From Streptomyces sp. NBC_01260 (GTDB lineage Bacteria > Actinomycetota > Actinomycetes > Streptomycetales > Streptomycetaceae), in the NCBI RefSeq assembly GCF_036226405.1, contig NZ_CP108464.1, forward strand, positions 4,340,001 to 4,404,000: 64,000 nucleotides of DNA, written 5' to 3'. The translations under genes and the position numbers were made by a program. The number at the start of each line of letters is the position of its first letter. The stretch's first letter is position 1. Shown here in pieces: positions 33,907-44,352 of this stretch. Below the pieces are notes generated by a model. The model saw nothing but the letters and a program-made list of their open reading frames with translations. It had not been told where the DNA came from and made no database searches.

Positions 33907-34160
33907 GGGAGCTCCTGACCTCACGTTTCGTACTCCATCCCATCATCCCTCGCGCGGTGTGCCAGGTCGGCCCCGGCCGGTCGTCCGGCTGCCGGGAGGG
34001 AGATACGGGCCGCCGCAGGACGGCGGTGGTCCCTGGGACGAGCGGCCCGGCCCCTTGTCGCGACGACCGGAAAGCCGTTTTCCAGGGTCATAGCGGCTTG
34101 GCACCGGGAACGAGCACGATTTCTGGACGCTCGCGGACGCGGCGGTAGACGGGTGACGCG

Positions 34161-35300
34161 TCAGCGGACCCGGAGACCGACCGCCAGCGTCAGTTCAAGG
34201 ACCCGGTGTGGTGATGCGAGATCGGGAAACAGCTCCCGCAGTTGCGACATCCGGTATCGAACCGTCTGGGGATGGACGAACAATGCCGCCGCGACCTCGT
34301 CCCGCCTGCCCTGGTGCAGCAGCCACGCTCGCAACGTCTCCTCCAGCCGTCGTGCGGTTGCGGCAGGCAAGGTCTGCAACGGTGCGAGGGCTCGGGCGCG
34401 CAGGTCCGCGAACGCGTCCTCGTCGGCGCTGAGCACCAGGTCGGGCAGGTGGTCCTCGGTGTCGCGAATGTCAGAGGAAAGGGAGCGTGCGCGTAGGGCT
34501 CGTGCGTACGAGGCGGACGCGTGGGTCCATGGCCGGGCCGGGCCGACCACGGCGGCGCGGTCGGTCAGCTGCCGTAGGAGACGTGATCGGTCGGCATCGG
34601 GGACGAGGAGCACACCGGTGGCATCCGGCAAATCGTCGAGGACGAGGGTGCTCGGGTCGAGTGTCCGGTAGGCAGGCCGGGCCTGGGCGGCGGGCAGCAG
34701 GACGGCGGTCAGCGAAACCGGGGGCTGCCACCTGGCCCGTTGGCCGGAGGCCAGCAGCACGTCCGGGCTCGCGCCGGCGAGGAGGTCGCGGGCCAGGTGT
34801 TCCAGGTGGCGCTCGTGGGCTCTGCCCCGGGCGGCCAGCTCGTCGGCGTGGCCCGCGGCGCTCGCGGCGGAGAGCTCGTCGATGTAGGCGAAGGTCAGCT
34901 CGGCGAACTTTGCGACCTCGGCGGCGGGCAGACCTGCGGGTACGGCACCCGCTGCCAGACATCGCCAGGCGACCCGGGCGCCGACGCGGTAGGCGCTGAG
35001 CAGGGCGTCCATCGAACGGCCGTCGCGCACCTCGCCGCGGCCCAGCTCGTAGGCGGCGTCCCCGGCGTCGCCGCCTGTGGCGTTCCCGCTCGCAAGGTCC
35101 AGGTAGTGCGCCAGGGCGGTGCGGACGGCTCTGCGGATGGTGGCGCCCATGCGGCCCGACAAGGCATGGGCGTAGGGAGGAACCTCGTCGATGATCGCCT
35201 GGACGACTTCGTCGGCGGTGGTCTTCAGTGCGGCCCGAAGGGCGGTGACCGTCGTCTCATCCAGGCTCAGTTCGCTGGCCCTCCGGATCGCATAGCTCAT
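34161..35300 (-). CDS. PucR-family transcriptional regulator
   Basis: 379 residues from ATG 35300. The N-terminal half is a helical sensor region (RsbRD/GGDEF-like linker part, with ELSAASAAGHADEL). The C-terminal HTH_30 domain is typical of PucR/CdaR: RLEETLRAWLLHQGRRDEVAAALFVH, then TVRYRMSQLRELF, here split for description. It is divergent from the reductase-desaturase operon (85 bp between starts) and very likely controls it, probably in response to membrane or fatty-acid state. Confidence 0.88.
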   Translation of the reverse strand: MSYAIRRASELSLDETTVTALRAALKTTADEVVQAIIDEVPPYAHALSGRMGATIRRAVRTALAHYLDLASGNATGGDAGDAAYELGRGEVRDGRSMDALLSAYRVGARVAWRCLAAGAVPAGLPAAEVAKFAELTFAYIDELSAASAAGHADELAARGRAHERHLEHLARDLLAGASPDVLLASGQRARWQPPVSLTAVLLPAAQARPAYRTLDPSTLVLDDLPDATGVLLVPDADRSRLLRQLTDRAAVVGPARPWTHASASYARALRARSLSSDIRDTEDHLPDLVLSADEDAFADLRARALAPLQTLPAATARRLEETLRAWLLHQGRRDEVAAALFVHPQTVRYRMSQLRELFPDLASPHRVLELTLAVGLRVR

Positions 35301-35385
35301 TTTTGTTCCCAGCGAACAATTCAGTCGACCAGATTTACGTCCTGTGGTCAGGACTTTACGCCTAGAGGCGCAGCAAGCTGGAGTC

Positions 35386-36441
35386 ATGACGAGTGGAGCC
35401 CTCCGCAGTAGGGCGTGGAAACTGCTGGAGATGGTCACGACGCCGCTGCTGCCGTCGGACTACCTCGACCTGGTCAGCCCGCTGCGTGCGGGCGCTGACC
35501 TGTGTGGGCGCATCGAGGCCGTGCACTCCGAGACCGATAACGCCGCGACTGTCGTGATCAGGCCGGGGCGGGGCTGGCGCGGCCACACAGCCGGCCAGTA
35601 CGTGAGGATCGGAGTCGACGTCGACGGAGTGCGCCTGTGGCGTGCCTACTCCATCACCTCGCCGACAAACCGCCGGGACGGCCGTGTAACGATCACCGTG
35701 AAGGCGATCCCGGACGGAAAGGTCAGCAACCACCTGGTCCGCAGGGCGAAACCGGGCACGCTGATCCAGCTCGACCAGCCGACCGGTGACTTCGTCCTGC
35801 CGCAGGCCAAGCCCGCCAAGGTGCTCTACCTGACGGCCGGCAGCGGCATCACGCCCGTGATGGGCATGCTGCGCGACATCGAACTCGACGACGTCGTCAT
35901 GGTCCACTGCGCGCCACAGCCTCAGGACGTGATCTTCCGCAAGGAACTGCACAGTCTGGTCGCGGACAAGAAGCTTCGGCTCACCGAGGTGCACACCGAC
36001 ACGGACGGCAAGCTCGACATCGCCCGTCTCCAAGAACTCGTGCCCGACTGGGCCCAGCGCGAGACCTGGGCCTGCGGGCCCGCAGGTCTGCTCGACGCCG
36101 CCGAAGAGCACTGGACCGAAGAGGGCGTCCAAGAACGCCTGCACACCGAACGGTTCCGCCCCGGCATCGTTGTCGCCGGCGACGGCGGCGAGGTCACGTT
36201 CAGCGCCACCGGCAAGACCATCGACGCGGACGGCGCCACGCCGTTGCTCGACATCGGCGAGGAGGTCGGCGTGCTCATGCCCTCCGGGTGCCGTATGGGC
36301 ATCTGCTTCGGCTGCGTCACGCCGCTCAAGGCCGGCGCTGTCCGCGACCTGCGCACCGGCGAGATCACCGAGGCCGAGCCGGGCGTCCTCATCCAGACCT
36401 GCGTGTCCGCCGCGGCGGGCCCCTGCGACATCGAACGGTAG
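35386..36441 (+). CDS. Ferredoxin reductase with C-terminal [2Fe-2S] domain
   Basis: 351 residues from ATG 35386. FAD-binding part (about 40-140) with RAYSITSPTNRR and GKVSNHLVRR; NAD(P)H-binding part with LTAGSGITPVMGML and WACGPAGLLDAA. The C-terminal plant-type ferredoxin domain has the cluster ligands in CRMGICFGCVTPL and a final Cys in LIQTCVSA. It should pass electrons from NAD(P)H to the desaturase encoded eight bases downstream, as in mycobacterial DesA3-type pairs. Confidence 0.92.
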   Translation: MTSGALRSRAWKLLEMVTTPLLPSDYLDLVSPLRAGADLCGRIEAVHSETDNAATVVIRPGRGWRGHTAGQYVRIGVDVDGVRLWRAYSITSPTNRRDGRVTITVKAIPDGKVSNHLVRRAKPGTLIQLDQPTGDFVLPQAKPAKVLYLTAGSGITPVMGMLRDIELDDVVMVHCAPQPQDVIFRKELHSLVADKKLRLTEVHTDTDGKLDIARLQELVPDWAQRETWACGPAGLLDAAEEHWTEEGVQERLHTERFRPGIVVAGDGGEVTFSATGKTIDADGATPLLDIGEEVGVLMPSGCRMGICFGCVTPLKAGAVRDLRTGEITEAEPGVLIQTCVSAAAGPCDIER

Positions 36442-36448
36442 GAACACC

Positions 36449-37567
36449 TTGACCGCCATCGACCCCACCGCCCACCTGACCGCGGAGCAGATCGAGGAGC
36501 TGGGCCGCGAGCTGGACGCGATCCGCGACGAGGTGATCGCCGGCCGCGGTGAGAAGGACGCCGCCTACATCCGTAAGGTCATCTCGGTACAGCGCAAGCT
36601 CGAACTGGTCAGCAGGGGTGTGCTGCTGTTCTCGATCTTCCCGCCCGCGTGGGTGCTCGGCACCGCCGGGCTGTCCGTGGCGAAGATCATGGACAACATG
36701 GAGATCGGCCACAACGTCCTGCACGGCCAGTGGGACTGGATGCGAGACCCGAAGATCCACTCCACCACCTGGGAGTGGGATCACGTCTCGCCGTCCGATC
36801 AGTGGAAGCACTCGCACAACGAGCTGCACCACACGTACACCAACGTGATCGGCAAGGACAACGACCTCGGCTACGGCATCATGCGCGTCGACGAGGACCA
36901 GAAGTGGCACCCCTTCCACCTCGGCCAGCCGCTGTGGAACTTCCTCAACGCCTGTTTCTTCGAGTACGGCATCGCAGCGTACGACCTGGAGCTCGGCAAG
37001 AACCTCACCAAGCGCCGCCGCAAGAACCCGGAGTTCCGCGCGCGGGCCAAGGCCGTGGGCCGTAAGATCCGCAAGCAGGTGCTCAAGGACTACGTGATCC
37101 ACCCGTTGCTGTCGGGCCCCTCATTCCTCACCACACTCGGCGCCACGTTCACCGCGAACCTGGTCCGCAACATCTGGACCCACTCAGTGATCATGTGCGG
37201 GCACTTCCCCGAGGGCGTACAGGTCTTCGAACGCCAGTCGATCACGGGCGAGACACGCGGCCAGTGGTACCTGCGCCAGATGATGGGCTCGGCGAACATC
37301 AGCGGCAGCAAGGCCATGCACTTCATGACCGGCAACCTGTCGCACCAGATCGAGCACCACCTGTTCCCGGACCTGCCGAGCAACCGGTACGCCGAGGTCG
37401 CGGTGAAGGTGCGCGCGCTGTTCGAGAAGTACGAGCTGGAGTACATCACCGGCCCGCTGCCCAAGCAGGTGTTCTCCGCGTGGCACAAGGTCTTCCGGCT
37501 CGCGCTGCCGAACAAGCAGCCCAAGGTCGGAACGCCGGACCGTGAGCAGGACCTCATCGCCGCCTGA
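36449..37567 (+). CDS. Membrane fatty-acid desaturase
   Basis: 372 residues. The only sensible start is TTG 36449 (TTGACCGCC), after GGAACACC and eight bases from the reductase stop. The three His boxes of membrane acyl-lipid desaturases are intact: GHNVLHGQ, HSHNELHH and HQIEHHLFPDLPS. Hydrophobic segments lie around 50-75 and 215-240. It inserts a double bond into acyl chains using O2 and electrons from the reductase. Unusual TTG start; otherwise full length. Confidence 0.9.
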   Translation: MTAIDPTAHLTAEQIEELGRELDAIRDEVIAGRGEKDAAYIRKVISVQRKLELVSRGVLLFSIFPPAWVLGTAGLSVAKIMDNMEIGHNVLHGQWDWMRDPKIHSTTWEWDHVSPSDQWKHSHNELHHTYTNVIGKDNDLGYGIMRVDEDQKWHPFHLGQPLWNFLNACFFEYGIAAYDLELGKNLTKRRRKNPEFRARAKAVGRKIRKQVLKDYVIHPLLSGPSFLTTLGATFTANLVRNIWTHSVIMCGHFPEGVQVFERQSITGETRGQWYLRQMMGSANISGSKAMHFMTGNLSHQIEHHLFPDLPSNRYAEVAVKVRALFEKYELEYITGPLPKQVFSAWHKVFRLALPNKQPKVGTPDREQDLIAA

Positions 37568-37569
37568 CT

Positions 37570-37985
37570 CCCCGGCCGCACCTCAAGCCCTTGATGACGT
37601 CACTGCTGCGACACGACGGCCTACTCGGCCAGTGGAGTTTCCCCGCTGCCCGGGTCCTACAGCTTGGTGAGCGCACGCCGGACAGCAACTGAGTGGGAGC
37701 TTCTCTCCGGCTTCCACGACAAGCCACGCCAGGTGAGAAGGGCGACGAGGTGGACTATGACTTCAGGAAGACCGGGTGGAGCAGCACTCTGTACGGCTGC
37801 ACCGCCGGGTCGCTCCTCGATTGCTCCGCAAACGGCACGGAGAAGTGAAGCACCGCGGTGAACGCTCTGATGACACAGTGCCTGCCGATTCGAATGATGG
37901 GTGGCCCCGATCGGCAAAGGGCCGGCCGGACGCTCTCGGCGCCGTGACGCGTGCTGAATCCGGCCTGTGAGAAGGAAGAAGTCGA
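37570..37985. other. Intergenic region with a small coding-like remnant
   Basis: About 415 bp. A plus-strand stretch near 37740-37850 reads EVDYDFRKTGWSSTLYGCT and ends GTEK before a stop, like the tail of a protein, but no start or family is evident. Otherwise I see nothing. Confidence 0.35.
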
Positions 37986-38444
37986 ATGCCGCACATGACG
38001 ACGCCTGACGGGGTCCGGATCGCCTACCAGGTCCAGGGCGAGGGGCCACCGCTGGTGCTGCCGGCGGGCCAGGCGAACAACCACCCTTGACGGGACGGGG
38101 TACGCGACGACTTCCACGCGGCCCGTGGCTCGCAGCACCCTCACCCTCGATCTCCGCGACACGGGGAGATCGAGAAGCCCCACAAGCCCTACGGCACCGA
38201 GCTCTTCGCCCTGGACGTGGTCGCGGTGCTTGACTACCTCGGTATCGACGGGGCCGACGTCTACGGCACGTCCATGGGCGGACGCCTGGCCCAGCAACTC
38301 GCAGCGCGCCACCCGCACCGGGTGCGCGCCCTAGGGATCGGCTGCACGTCACCCGGTGGACCGCACGGCATCGGACGCGACAATGTCGTGAGTAGGTCGC
38401 TGGTACAGCATGAGGGCGGGGCGGCGCGGCAGGGCCCATTTTGA
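37986..38444 (+). pseudogene. Alpha/beta hydrolase relic
   Basis: ATG 37986 opens MTTPDGVRIAYQVQGEGPPLVL (from residue 4), a typical start of an alpha/beta hydrolase, but it stops after about 34 residues. In another frame AVLDYLGIDGADVYGTSMGGRLAQQLAARHP follows (given in part), with the nucleophile elbow GTSMGG, and ends in unrelated sequence. There is no C-terminal lid or catalytic His. Frameshifted and truncated, 106 bp before att copy 9. Confidence 0.75.
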
Positions 38445-38550
38445 GCTGATGTACACCCCGGCCTGGCTGACCGAAGCCAGTCGGCGACATCCGGATTCCG
38501 CTCCGGGCTAACAAGAAAGCCCCGGGCGGCTGGCCTGGGGCTCTTTCGTG

Positions 38551-38592
38551 GAGCGGGTGACGAGAATCGAACTCGCGCTCTGAGCTTGGGAA
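38551..38592 (-). repeat. tRNA-Gly 3'-half copy 9 (att site)
   Basis: Exact match. Hairpin at about 38514-38546 (AAAGCCCC/GGGGCTCTTT, one bulge). Right arm GGGCACGGATGGGGCACG at about 38703-38720. The arm is nearly identical to that of copy 6. Bounds C8 and C9. Confidence 0.92.
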
Positions 38593-38854
38593 TCAACGGT
38601 TCTTGGGCCGTTGAAGGGGCTCTGACCTGTGTTTTCCCGTCAGGCGGGGTGTATGGCTACGGTCTCTGGGAACCGCACCTGACCGCTGTTGTCCGCTCTG
38701 CCGGGCACGGATGGGGCACGGGAGTCGCTACGGAGACCGTGCCCCAGCGTCTGAGCTGTTACGGCTGAGGCTCGTACAACCAACCGGCCCTCTTGTCCGT
38801 CTTGTTCGGCGACGTCTGACCGACATCGGCCGCCGAACAGGACTGAAGGACTTG

Positions 38855-41253
38855 ATGAACCCAGCCAGACGCACGACCGCCACCGCCTTGGTTCTGGCCG
38901 CGGCAGGCGGAGTGCTCTACGCCACCGCCGTACCTGCTTCCGCGGCGGTGAACTGCACTTCCCCCGTCTTCAAGCGGCAGTTCTTCGCGAACACGACGTT
39001 CTCGGGCACGCCGAAGAAGACAGACTGCGATTCCGCGATCGACCAGAACTGGGGCAAGGGAGCACCCGTCTCCGGCGTGCCGTCCAACAACTTCGGCGTG
39101 CGCTGGTCGGTGACGCGCGACTTCGGCTCCGGTGGTCCCTTCGCGTTCACGGCCTCCGCCCAGGACGGAATGCGCGTCTACCTCGATGGCGTCCGGAAGA
39201 TCAACGTGTGGAAGAACGTCTCCGCCACCGTCAAGAAGACGGTCAACGTGACGATCCCCGCGGGCAAGCACACGATCCGCTTCGACTTCGTCAACTGGAC
39301 GGGTTCCGCGAACGTCAGGTTCACCTATACGCCGCGCACCTCCGCCGCCTACGACAAGGTCAAGCCCCTCACCCCGACGGGCACGGCCGTCTCGTACAAC
39401 CCCGCCACCGGCGCGGCCAAGCTCACCTGGACCAGGAGCAAGGAGATGGACCTGGCGAATTACCGGGTCTACCGGCGGCTGAAGGGCGCGCCGTACGGCA
39501 AGCAGCTCGCGACGACCACCGCCACGTCGTACACCGACAGCGCGCTGCCCAAGACCGGCGCGGCCTACTACTACGAGGTGTGGGCCGTAGACAAGGCGGG
39601 CAATGTATCCGGCGGCAGCTCCGACAAGCTCGTCACCACCGTCGACAGGACGCCGCCCGCCGCGCCCTTTGTCGAATGGGATGCCTGCCCGGCCGACCAG
39701 CCCTACGCGGCACCGGAGCTGGTCACCACCGCGAAGAACGCCGCCGACATCGCCCGGTACGAGATGCAGCGGCTCGACGCGACCACGAAGCGCTGGAGCA
39801 CCGTCTACTCCGGCACCAAGGGTGCGATCTGTGACACCGGCTACCGGGCCGACGGCAGCAAGGTCACCTACCGGGGGCGGGCCCGGGACGCCGCCGGGAA
39901 CTGGTCGGCGTACTCGGCTGCACGACGTTCACCACCCCCGACCTGACCCCGCCCGCCGCCGTCACGGGGCTCCGCGCCGAGTACCGGTCGGGCGTTCCGC
40001 ATTTGGTGTGGTCGCCCGTCACCGGGGCCGCCTCGTACCAGGTCCTCCAGTACGACCCGGCGACCGGCGGCTACGCCGACGCTCTTCCCGCGGGGAGCCC
40101 CAGCACCCGGACCGACATGGTGCCGCGCCAGTCGGCCGCCGTCGCCGACAGCTACCGGTACGCGGTGCGCTCGCTGGACGCCAAGGGCAATCCTGCCGCG
40201 CCGGTGGAGATCACTCTGAAGTTGGCCGACCGTCCGGAGGCAATCCCCGCGTTCAAGACCACTGCCAACAGGTTCGACGAGGGTGTGATGGTCGAGTGGA
40301 GCAGCGTCGACCCGTGGACCGTTGACGAGCGGCCTCTTCCCACGTACAAGATCATCCGGACCGACACCGCGACCGGCGAGACCGACATCGTGGACCAGTG
40401 CAAGCCGAACAGCTCAGTGGACCAGCCGCTGGATGACCCGGACACGTACTGGACCTGGGCGGACGACGATGCTCCTCTGTCCGCCCGCAAACAGGTCAAC
40501 GGCAGCTGCTGGGACGTCCAGGGCAAGTCGGAGACGACGTACGAGTACCGAGTCGTGACGACCGACCGGTACGGACATGTGTCGCAGGCCGGCCCGCCCG
40601 CCACGGAGACAACCCCGGACACCCAGCGTCCCGCCACGGTCCAGGACCTGACCGCGGAACGAGTCCCGCTCGGCGTCCGGCTGACCTGGACGCCGCCCGC
40701 CGACACCGATGTCTCCGGCTACCGCGCGTGGCAGGGCGTCACCGACCCGGACAGCGGTGAGACGGTCTGGAAGAACAACTGCTGGACCGGCAGCTCCCTG
40801 ACCAGGACCGAAATCCTCTGCCCGACAGTGCCGGACGGCACCACCCACGTCTACAAGGTGGCCGCGATGGACGATCACCGCGACGATCCACTCGGCGTCC
40901 TCCACCCCGCCGAGGTCTCGGTCACCCTGCCCGATACCCAGCCGCCGGGCTGGACGGAGACCGAGGTCCGTGAGGGCCAGTACCCGGATCTGTACGTCGG
41001 CTGCTCCGAAAGCTCCGGACTCGGGGACTGTTCCCGGTTCGCGAGCTACCGCGTGGAGCGCTGGGACCCCGTCACTGCCGCCTACGTCGCCCTGGCGGAG
41101 GGCGCGATGGGTGACGCCGCGTTCTACATGGACACCACGGTGCACGAGGACCGGCTCGGCCTGTACTACTACCGCGTCGTACGGCTCGACGCCTCGGGCG
41201 TCGAGGCCGTGACCCGATCGACGGCGTACGGCATCTGGGACTCCTGGCTCTGA
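38855..41253 (+). pseudogene. Secreted PA14-like / fibronectin type III protein, one frameshift
   Basis: ATG 38855 starts a signal peptide (TTATALVLAAAGGVLYATAVPASA) and a PA14-like domain (about 32-140, NNFGVRWSVTRDFGSGG, FTASAQDGMRVYLDG). FN3-type modules follow (LTWTRSKEMDLANYRVYRR, AYYYEVWAVDKAGN). The frame ends at 39944, but translation resumes in another frame from about 39930 (TTFTTPDLTPPAAVTGL) and continues with at least three more FN3 modules to 41253. A one-base insertion at about 39928 restores a single protein of about 800 residues. Either a real frameshift or a sequence error. It would be an extracellular binding or adhesion protein. Confidence 0.8.
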
Positions 41254-41260
41254 CCGGACG

Positions 41261-41296
41261 TGGGAGGGGACCGAAGGGTTCTTCGGTCCCCTCCCA
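41261..41296 (+). terminator. Strong hairpin after the FN3 gene
   Basis: TGGGAGGGGACCGAA and its exact complement flank a 6-nt loop; 15-bp perfect stem, 8 bp after the stop at 41253. Confidence 0.85.
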
Positions 41297-41640
41297 TGCT
41301 GGGCGACGAGCGGTTCGACCGGCCGCAGGACTTCGACCTTGGCGTGTACTGGGTCTCCTACCTCGATGACTTCCGGGCCCGCTGCTACATCGGCACAGCC
41401 ACCGTCCGCCTTTCTCCCCGGGAATGCTGGCGCTTGCTCGGCAACGTTGCCCTTGCGGTGGTGAGGGCCTTCGGCTCCACCGCGACCGCCGGCGGTGACG
41501 ACGGATGGGTCGAGGCGGTCATCCCAGTCGAGGGCACCGAGCACGCCTGCTGCGAGTTGCTGAGGCTCGGTGGGATGTCGAGATCGTTGCACGGGCCGAA
41601 CTCCGCCAGGCCGTGGCCGCCACCGCAGCGACATTCGCCC
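41296..41640 (+). pseudogene. WYL-domain regulator, C-terminal relic
   Basis: Segments RPQDFDLGVYWVSYL, ATVRLSPRECWRLLG, GWVEAVIPVEGTEHACCELLRL and, after a frameshift near 41567, WDVEIVARAELRQAVAATAATF match the C-terminal WCX part of WYL-domain transcriptional regulators. The HTH and most of the WYL domain are missing. The relic ends in the left arm TGGTGC-N5-TGGTGC (about 41663-41683) before att copy 10. Confidence 0.65.
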
Positions 41641-41746
41641 GAGCCTACGAGAACAAGGGGCCAGGTGGTGCGCAGGTGGTGCGCGACGCCCGGGGAAGTC
41701 TGGGCAACGACGAACCCCCAGGTCCATGACCTGGGGGTTCGTGAAA

Positions 41747-41788
41747 GAGCGGGTGACGAGAATCGAACTCGCGCTCTGAGCTTGGGAA
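41747..41788 (-). repeat. tRNA-Gly 3'-half copy 10 (att site)
   Basis: Exact match. Hairpin at 41711-41741 (CGAACCCCCAGG arms). Left arm GGTGGTGCGCAGGTGGTGC; right arm GGGCACGGATGGGGCACGG at about 41899-41917. Bounds C9 and C10. Between the arm and the OLD gene (about 41920-42222) I see no gene. Confidence 0.92.
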
Positions 41789-42222
41789 TCAACGGTTCTT
41801 GAACGACTGTAGCGGCTCTGACCTGCATGTTTGGCTGGATCGGTCGAGGTTGGCGTTGTCTCTGGGCACCGTGCTTGACCGCTGGTGTCCGCTCCGAAGG
41901 GCACGGATGGGGCACGGGTGGATTCAACGGTGCTGCCAAGTGGCGTACGCCGGGTGGGCAGGTGGGTCAGAAGAGGCCAGTTGCCGAAAACGCCACGGTT
42001 CACCGCCGCTTGACCCTATCTGGCGCAGGTTTGGCACGACAGGGTTCGGCCACAGGCTCCATGACACGGGGCCGGCCCCTGACCCAGGTGCGGTGGCTCA
42101 GCGATCGGACCATCAATCTCAGGGAAAACACCCCCCACATGCACCCCGTGGTTCTAGGCTGACCAGACGCCAAACCATCCCAAAGCTGAGAGCTTCGGGA
42201 TAGAGGGACTAAGAGGGCTCCT

Positions 42223-44328
42223 GTGCTGATTTCTAACGTAAAAGTACAAAATTATCGGGGCCTTCGTGACCTGAGTATGCCGATATCTCCTTTCGGCTGC
42301 ATCATCGGTGAGAATAATGCGGGAAAGTCTTCCATTCTGCAGGCGTTGGACATCTTCTTCAGCGGTCCAGTTTTGAAAGATTCTGATTTTTACGACGCGG
42401 AGGAGCCTCTGCGTATTGAAGTAACTCTGGATGAAATCAAAGATGAGGATCTGGCGCGACTCGCCGAAGAGCACAGGGGTAGGATCGAGAAAGTCGCAGA
42501 TGGTGGGAGGTTGACGCTTTCGCGCGTGTATGTAGCGCCGGGAAAGGGGATTCTGAGGCAGGTTGATGACGTTCCTTCGAATAAGAAATATTGGCCTTCC
42601 TCTGTTCAGGAAATGGTCGCTGGAAAGCGAGGGGAAGAACTTAAAGCGAGTGCGGTTTATGCGTTCCCTGAGTTGCGGGAGATTTTGCCTCCGAAGGCAA
42701 CTCAGAAGGATGTGAAAGAGGCAATCGCTGCTCTCGCTCACTCTCTGCATGAATCTGAGCGGTCTAAGGGTGATGTCGATCTGCCGACCGGGATGGAGAA
42801 GTCTATTCAGGCCCTGCTCCCGGAAGTTATTTATATTCCCGCCGTAAAAGAACTTTCGGATGATCTTAAGACTTCTGAAAGTGCTTCATTCGGCAAGCTG
42901 CTAGGCATACTGGTTGAGCAGATCAAGCCGCAGCTGGCCGACGTTGACGAGCTGTTCGGAAAACTACGTGGGTATCTCAACGTAGAGGCACTCCCGGACG
43001 GGGCAGTCAATGACGGGCGGCTTGAAGAGGTAAGGAACATCGAGCAAATCGTCGAGGGCAATCTGCAGGCCGCATTCCCTGATACGCGAGTTAGTATCGA
43101 GATTCCTCCACCAGACCTCAAGAGTGTTCTTTCTAATGCGACAATCACAGTCGATGATGGTGTCAGGGGTGCGTTCAAGAGTAAAGGAGACGGTCTCCGT
43201 CGGTCTGTCACTTTCGCGATTCTCCGAACGTATGCCGAGCTCAGAACTGCGATGCGCGATCGCTCGTCGACTGCAAAATCGCGGCCCTACCTCCTCCTCT
43301 TCGAGGAGCCTGAGCTATTTTTGCATCCGCGGGCTCAAAAGCAGTTGTTCGAAGCCCTTCGCGTGTTCTCGCAGGACCACCACGTTTTGGTTAGCACTCA
43401 CTCGACATCCTTCTATAGTCCGCAAGCAACCGGGACTTTTGTGAAGATCGCGAAAGACAGGTCTACTTTCCCACCCTCTGCAGTGGCCTATCCTGTTGAT
43501 CTGTCGCATCTGAAGGCCAAGGATCAATTTCAGATGATCCGCCAGGAGAATAATGATGCCGCGTTCTTCTCGGATAAGGTGCTCCTCGTGGAGGGGGATA
43601 GTGACCACATCCTGATTCCCCATATTGCCAGGACTCTGAGCCCGGAGTGGGATTTTGGCAAGCGTTCGGTGGCTATCGCTAAAGTCAACGGGAAGTCAAG
43701 CATTGCGCGGTATAGGGGCTTCTTTGAGGAATTTGGTGTGGCGGTCGCCGTTCTGGCGGATCTAGATGCGCTGGTTGAGGGATTCAATAAACTGGGGGCA
43801 AGCGCCGAGTGTGCGTCCAAGCAGAAAGCCTTGATGGAAGTGGTAGGAGAGACTATCGCTAGAGGTGAGCGCGGCGAGACTGATATCTCGAGCAACATGG
43901 CTCGGAAGCTACGCGACGCACCTGCGATGAAGGAATTGTGGCGCGATGCCGCCCAAGCGGGTCAGCTTTTCTCGGTCGGACAATGCGAATGGGAAGACCT
44001 GCGGAAGACGGTAGATGAATTCTTTCATCGTGCCGTCACTCGTGATGTCAGGGCAGAGCTGGTAAAAAACCCACCAAGCCAAGAAATCGGCGAGGCAAAG
44101 ACAAATCTCATCTCGTCCCTGCGTGATGAAAAGATCTACGTGCTAGAACGTGGGGCGATCGAAGATTATTATCCGGAATCAATTTCCGGTGACAAGCTGA
44201 CTGCAGCTCAAGCGTTCTGTGACGAGCATCGCGATGCCAACGCCCTTCGTGGGGCGATCATGGGTGATGATTTTTCTCAAGTTTGCGAGTTCGATCTGAT
44301 TCTTGGGAGCTTTTTCGGATCTGAATAG
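42223..44328 (+). CDS. OLD-family ATP-dependent nuclease
   Basis: 701 residues from GTG 42223. N-terminal ABC-type ATPase with Walker A GENNAGKSS, Walker B LLLFEEPELFLHPRAQ and the His of VSTHSTSFYS. The C-terminal Toprim domain (from about residue 455) has the Glu in VLLVEGDSDHILIP and the DxD in AVLADLDALVEG. Single-gene (class 1) OLD proteins act against phages; no UvrD-like helicase or other partner is adjacent, so it is not Gabija. Codon use is markedly more AT-rich than any neighbour, with AAA, TTT, GAA and ATT common, a clear sign of recent transfer. Confidence 0.9.
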   Translation: MLISNVKVQNYRGLRDLSMPISPFGCIIGENNAGKSSILQALDIFFSGPVLKDSDFYDAEEPLRIEVTLDEIKDEDLARLAEEHRGRIEKVADGGRLTLSRVYVAPGKGILRQVDDVPSNKKYWPSSVQEMVAGKRGEELKASAVYAFPELREILPPKATQKDVKEAIAALAHSLHESERSKGDVDLPTGMEKSIQALLPEVIYIPAVKELSDDLKTSESASFGKLLGILVEQIKPQLADVDELFGKLRGYLNVEALPDGAVNDGRLEEVRNIEQIVEGNLQAAFPDTRVSIEIPPPDLKSVLSNATITVDDGVRGAFKSKGDGLRRSVTFAILRTYAELRTAMRDRSSTAKSRPYLLLFEEPELFLHPRAQKQLFEALRVFSQDHHVLVSTHSTSFYSPQATGTFVKIAKDRSTFPPSAVAYPVDLSHLKAKDQFQMIRQENNDAAFFSDKVLLVEGDSDHILIPHIARTLSPEWDFGKRSVAIAKVNGKSSIARYRGFFEEFGVAVAVLADLDALVEGFNKLGASAECASKQKALMEVVGETIARGERGETDISSNMARKLRDAPAMKELWRDAAQAGQLFSVGQCEWEDLRKTVDEFFHRAVTRDVRAELVKNPPSQEIGEAKTNLISSLRDEKIYVLERGAIEDYYPESISGDKLTAAQAFCDEHRDANALRGAIMGDDFSQVCEFDLILGSFFGSE

Positions 44329-44352
44329 CTGACCGCCCCAGCCAAAGTGTTT

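Noticed and set aside
2259..41788. Ten tRNA-Gly-like sequences as additional tRNA genes
   Set aside because: Each lacks the 5' half (acceptor 5' strand, D arm and 5' anticodon stem), so none can fold as a tRNA.
42223..44328. Gabija system (GajA)
   Set aside because: The OLD-like gene has no UvrD/PcrA-like helicase next to it; the following genes are on the other strand and unrelated.
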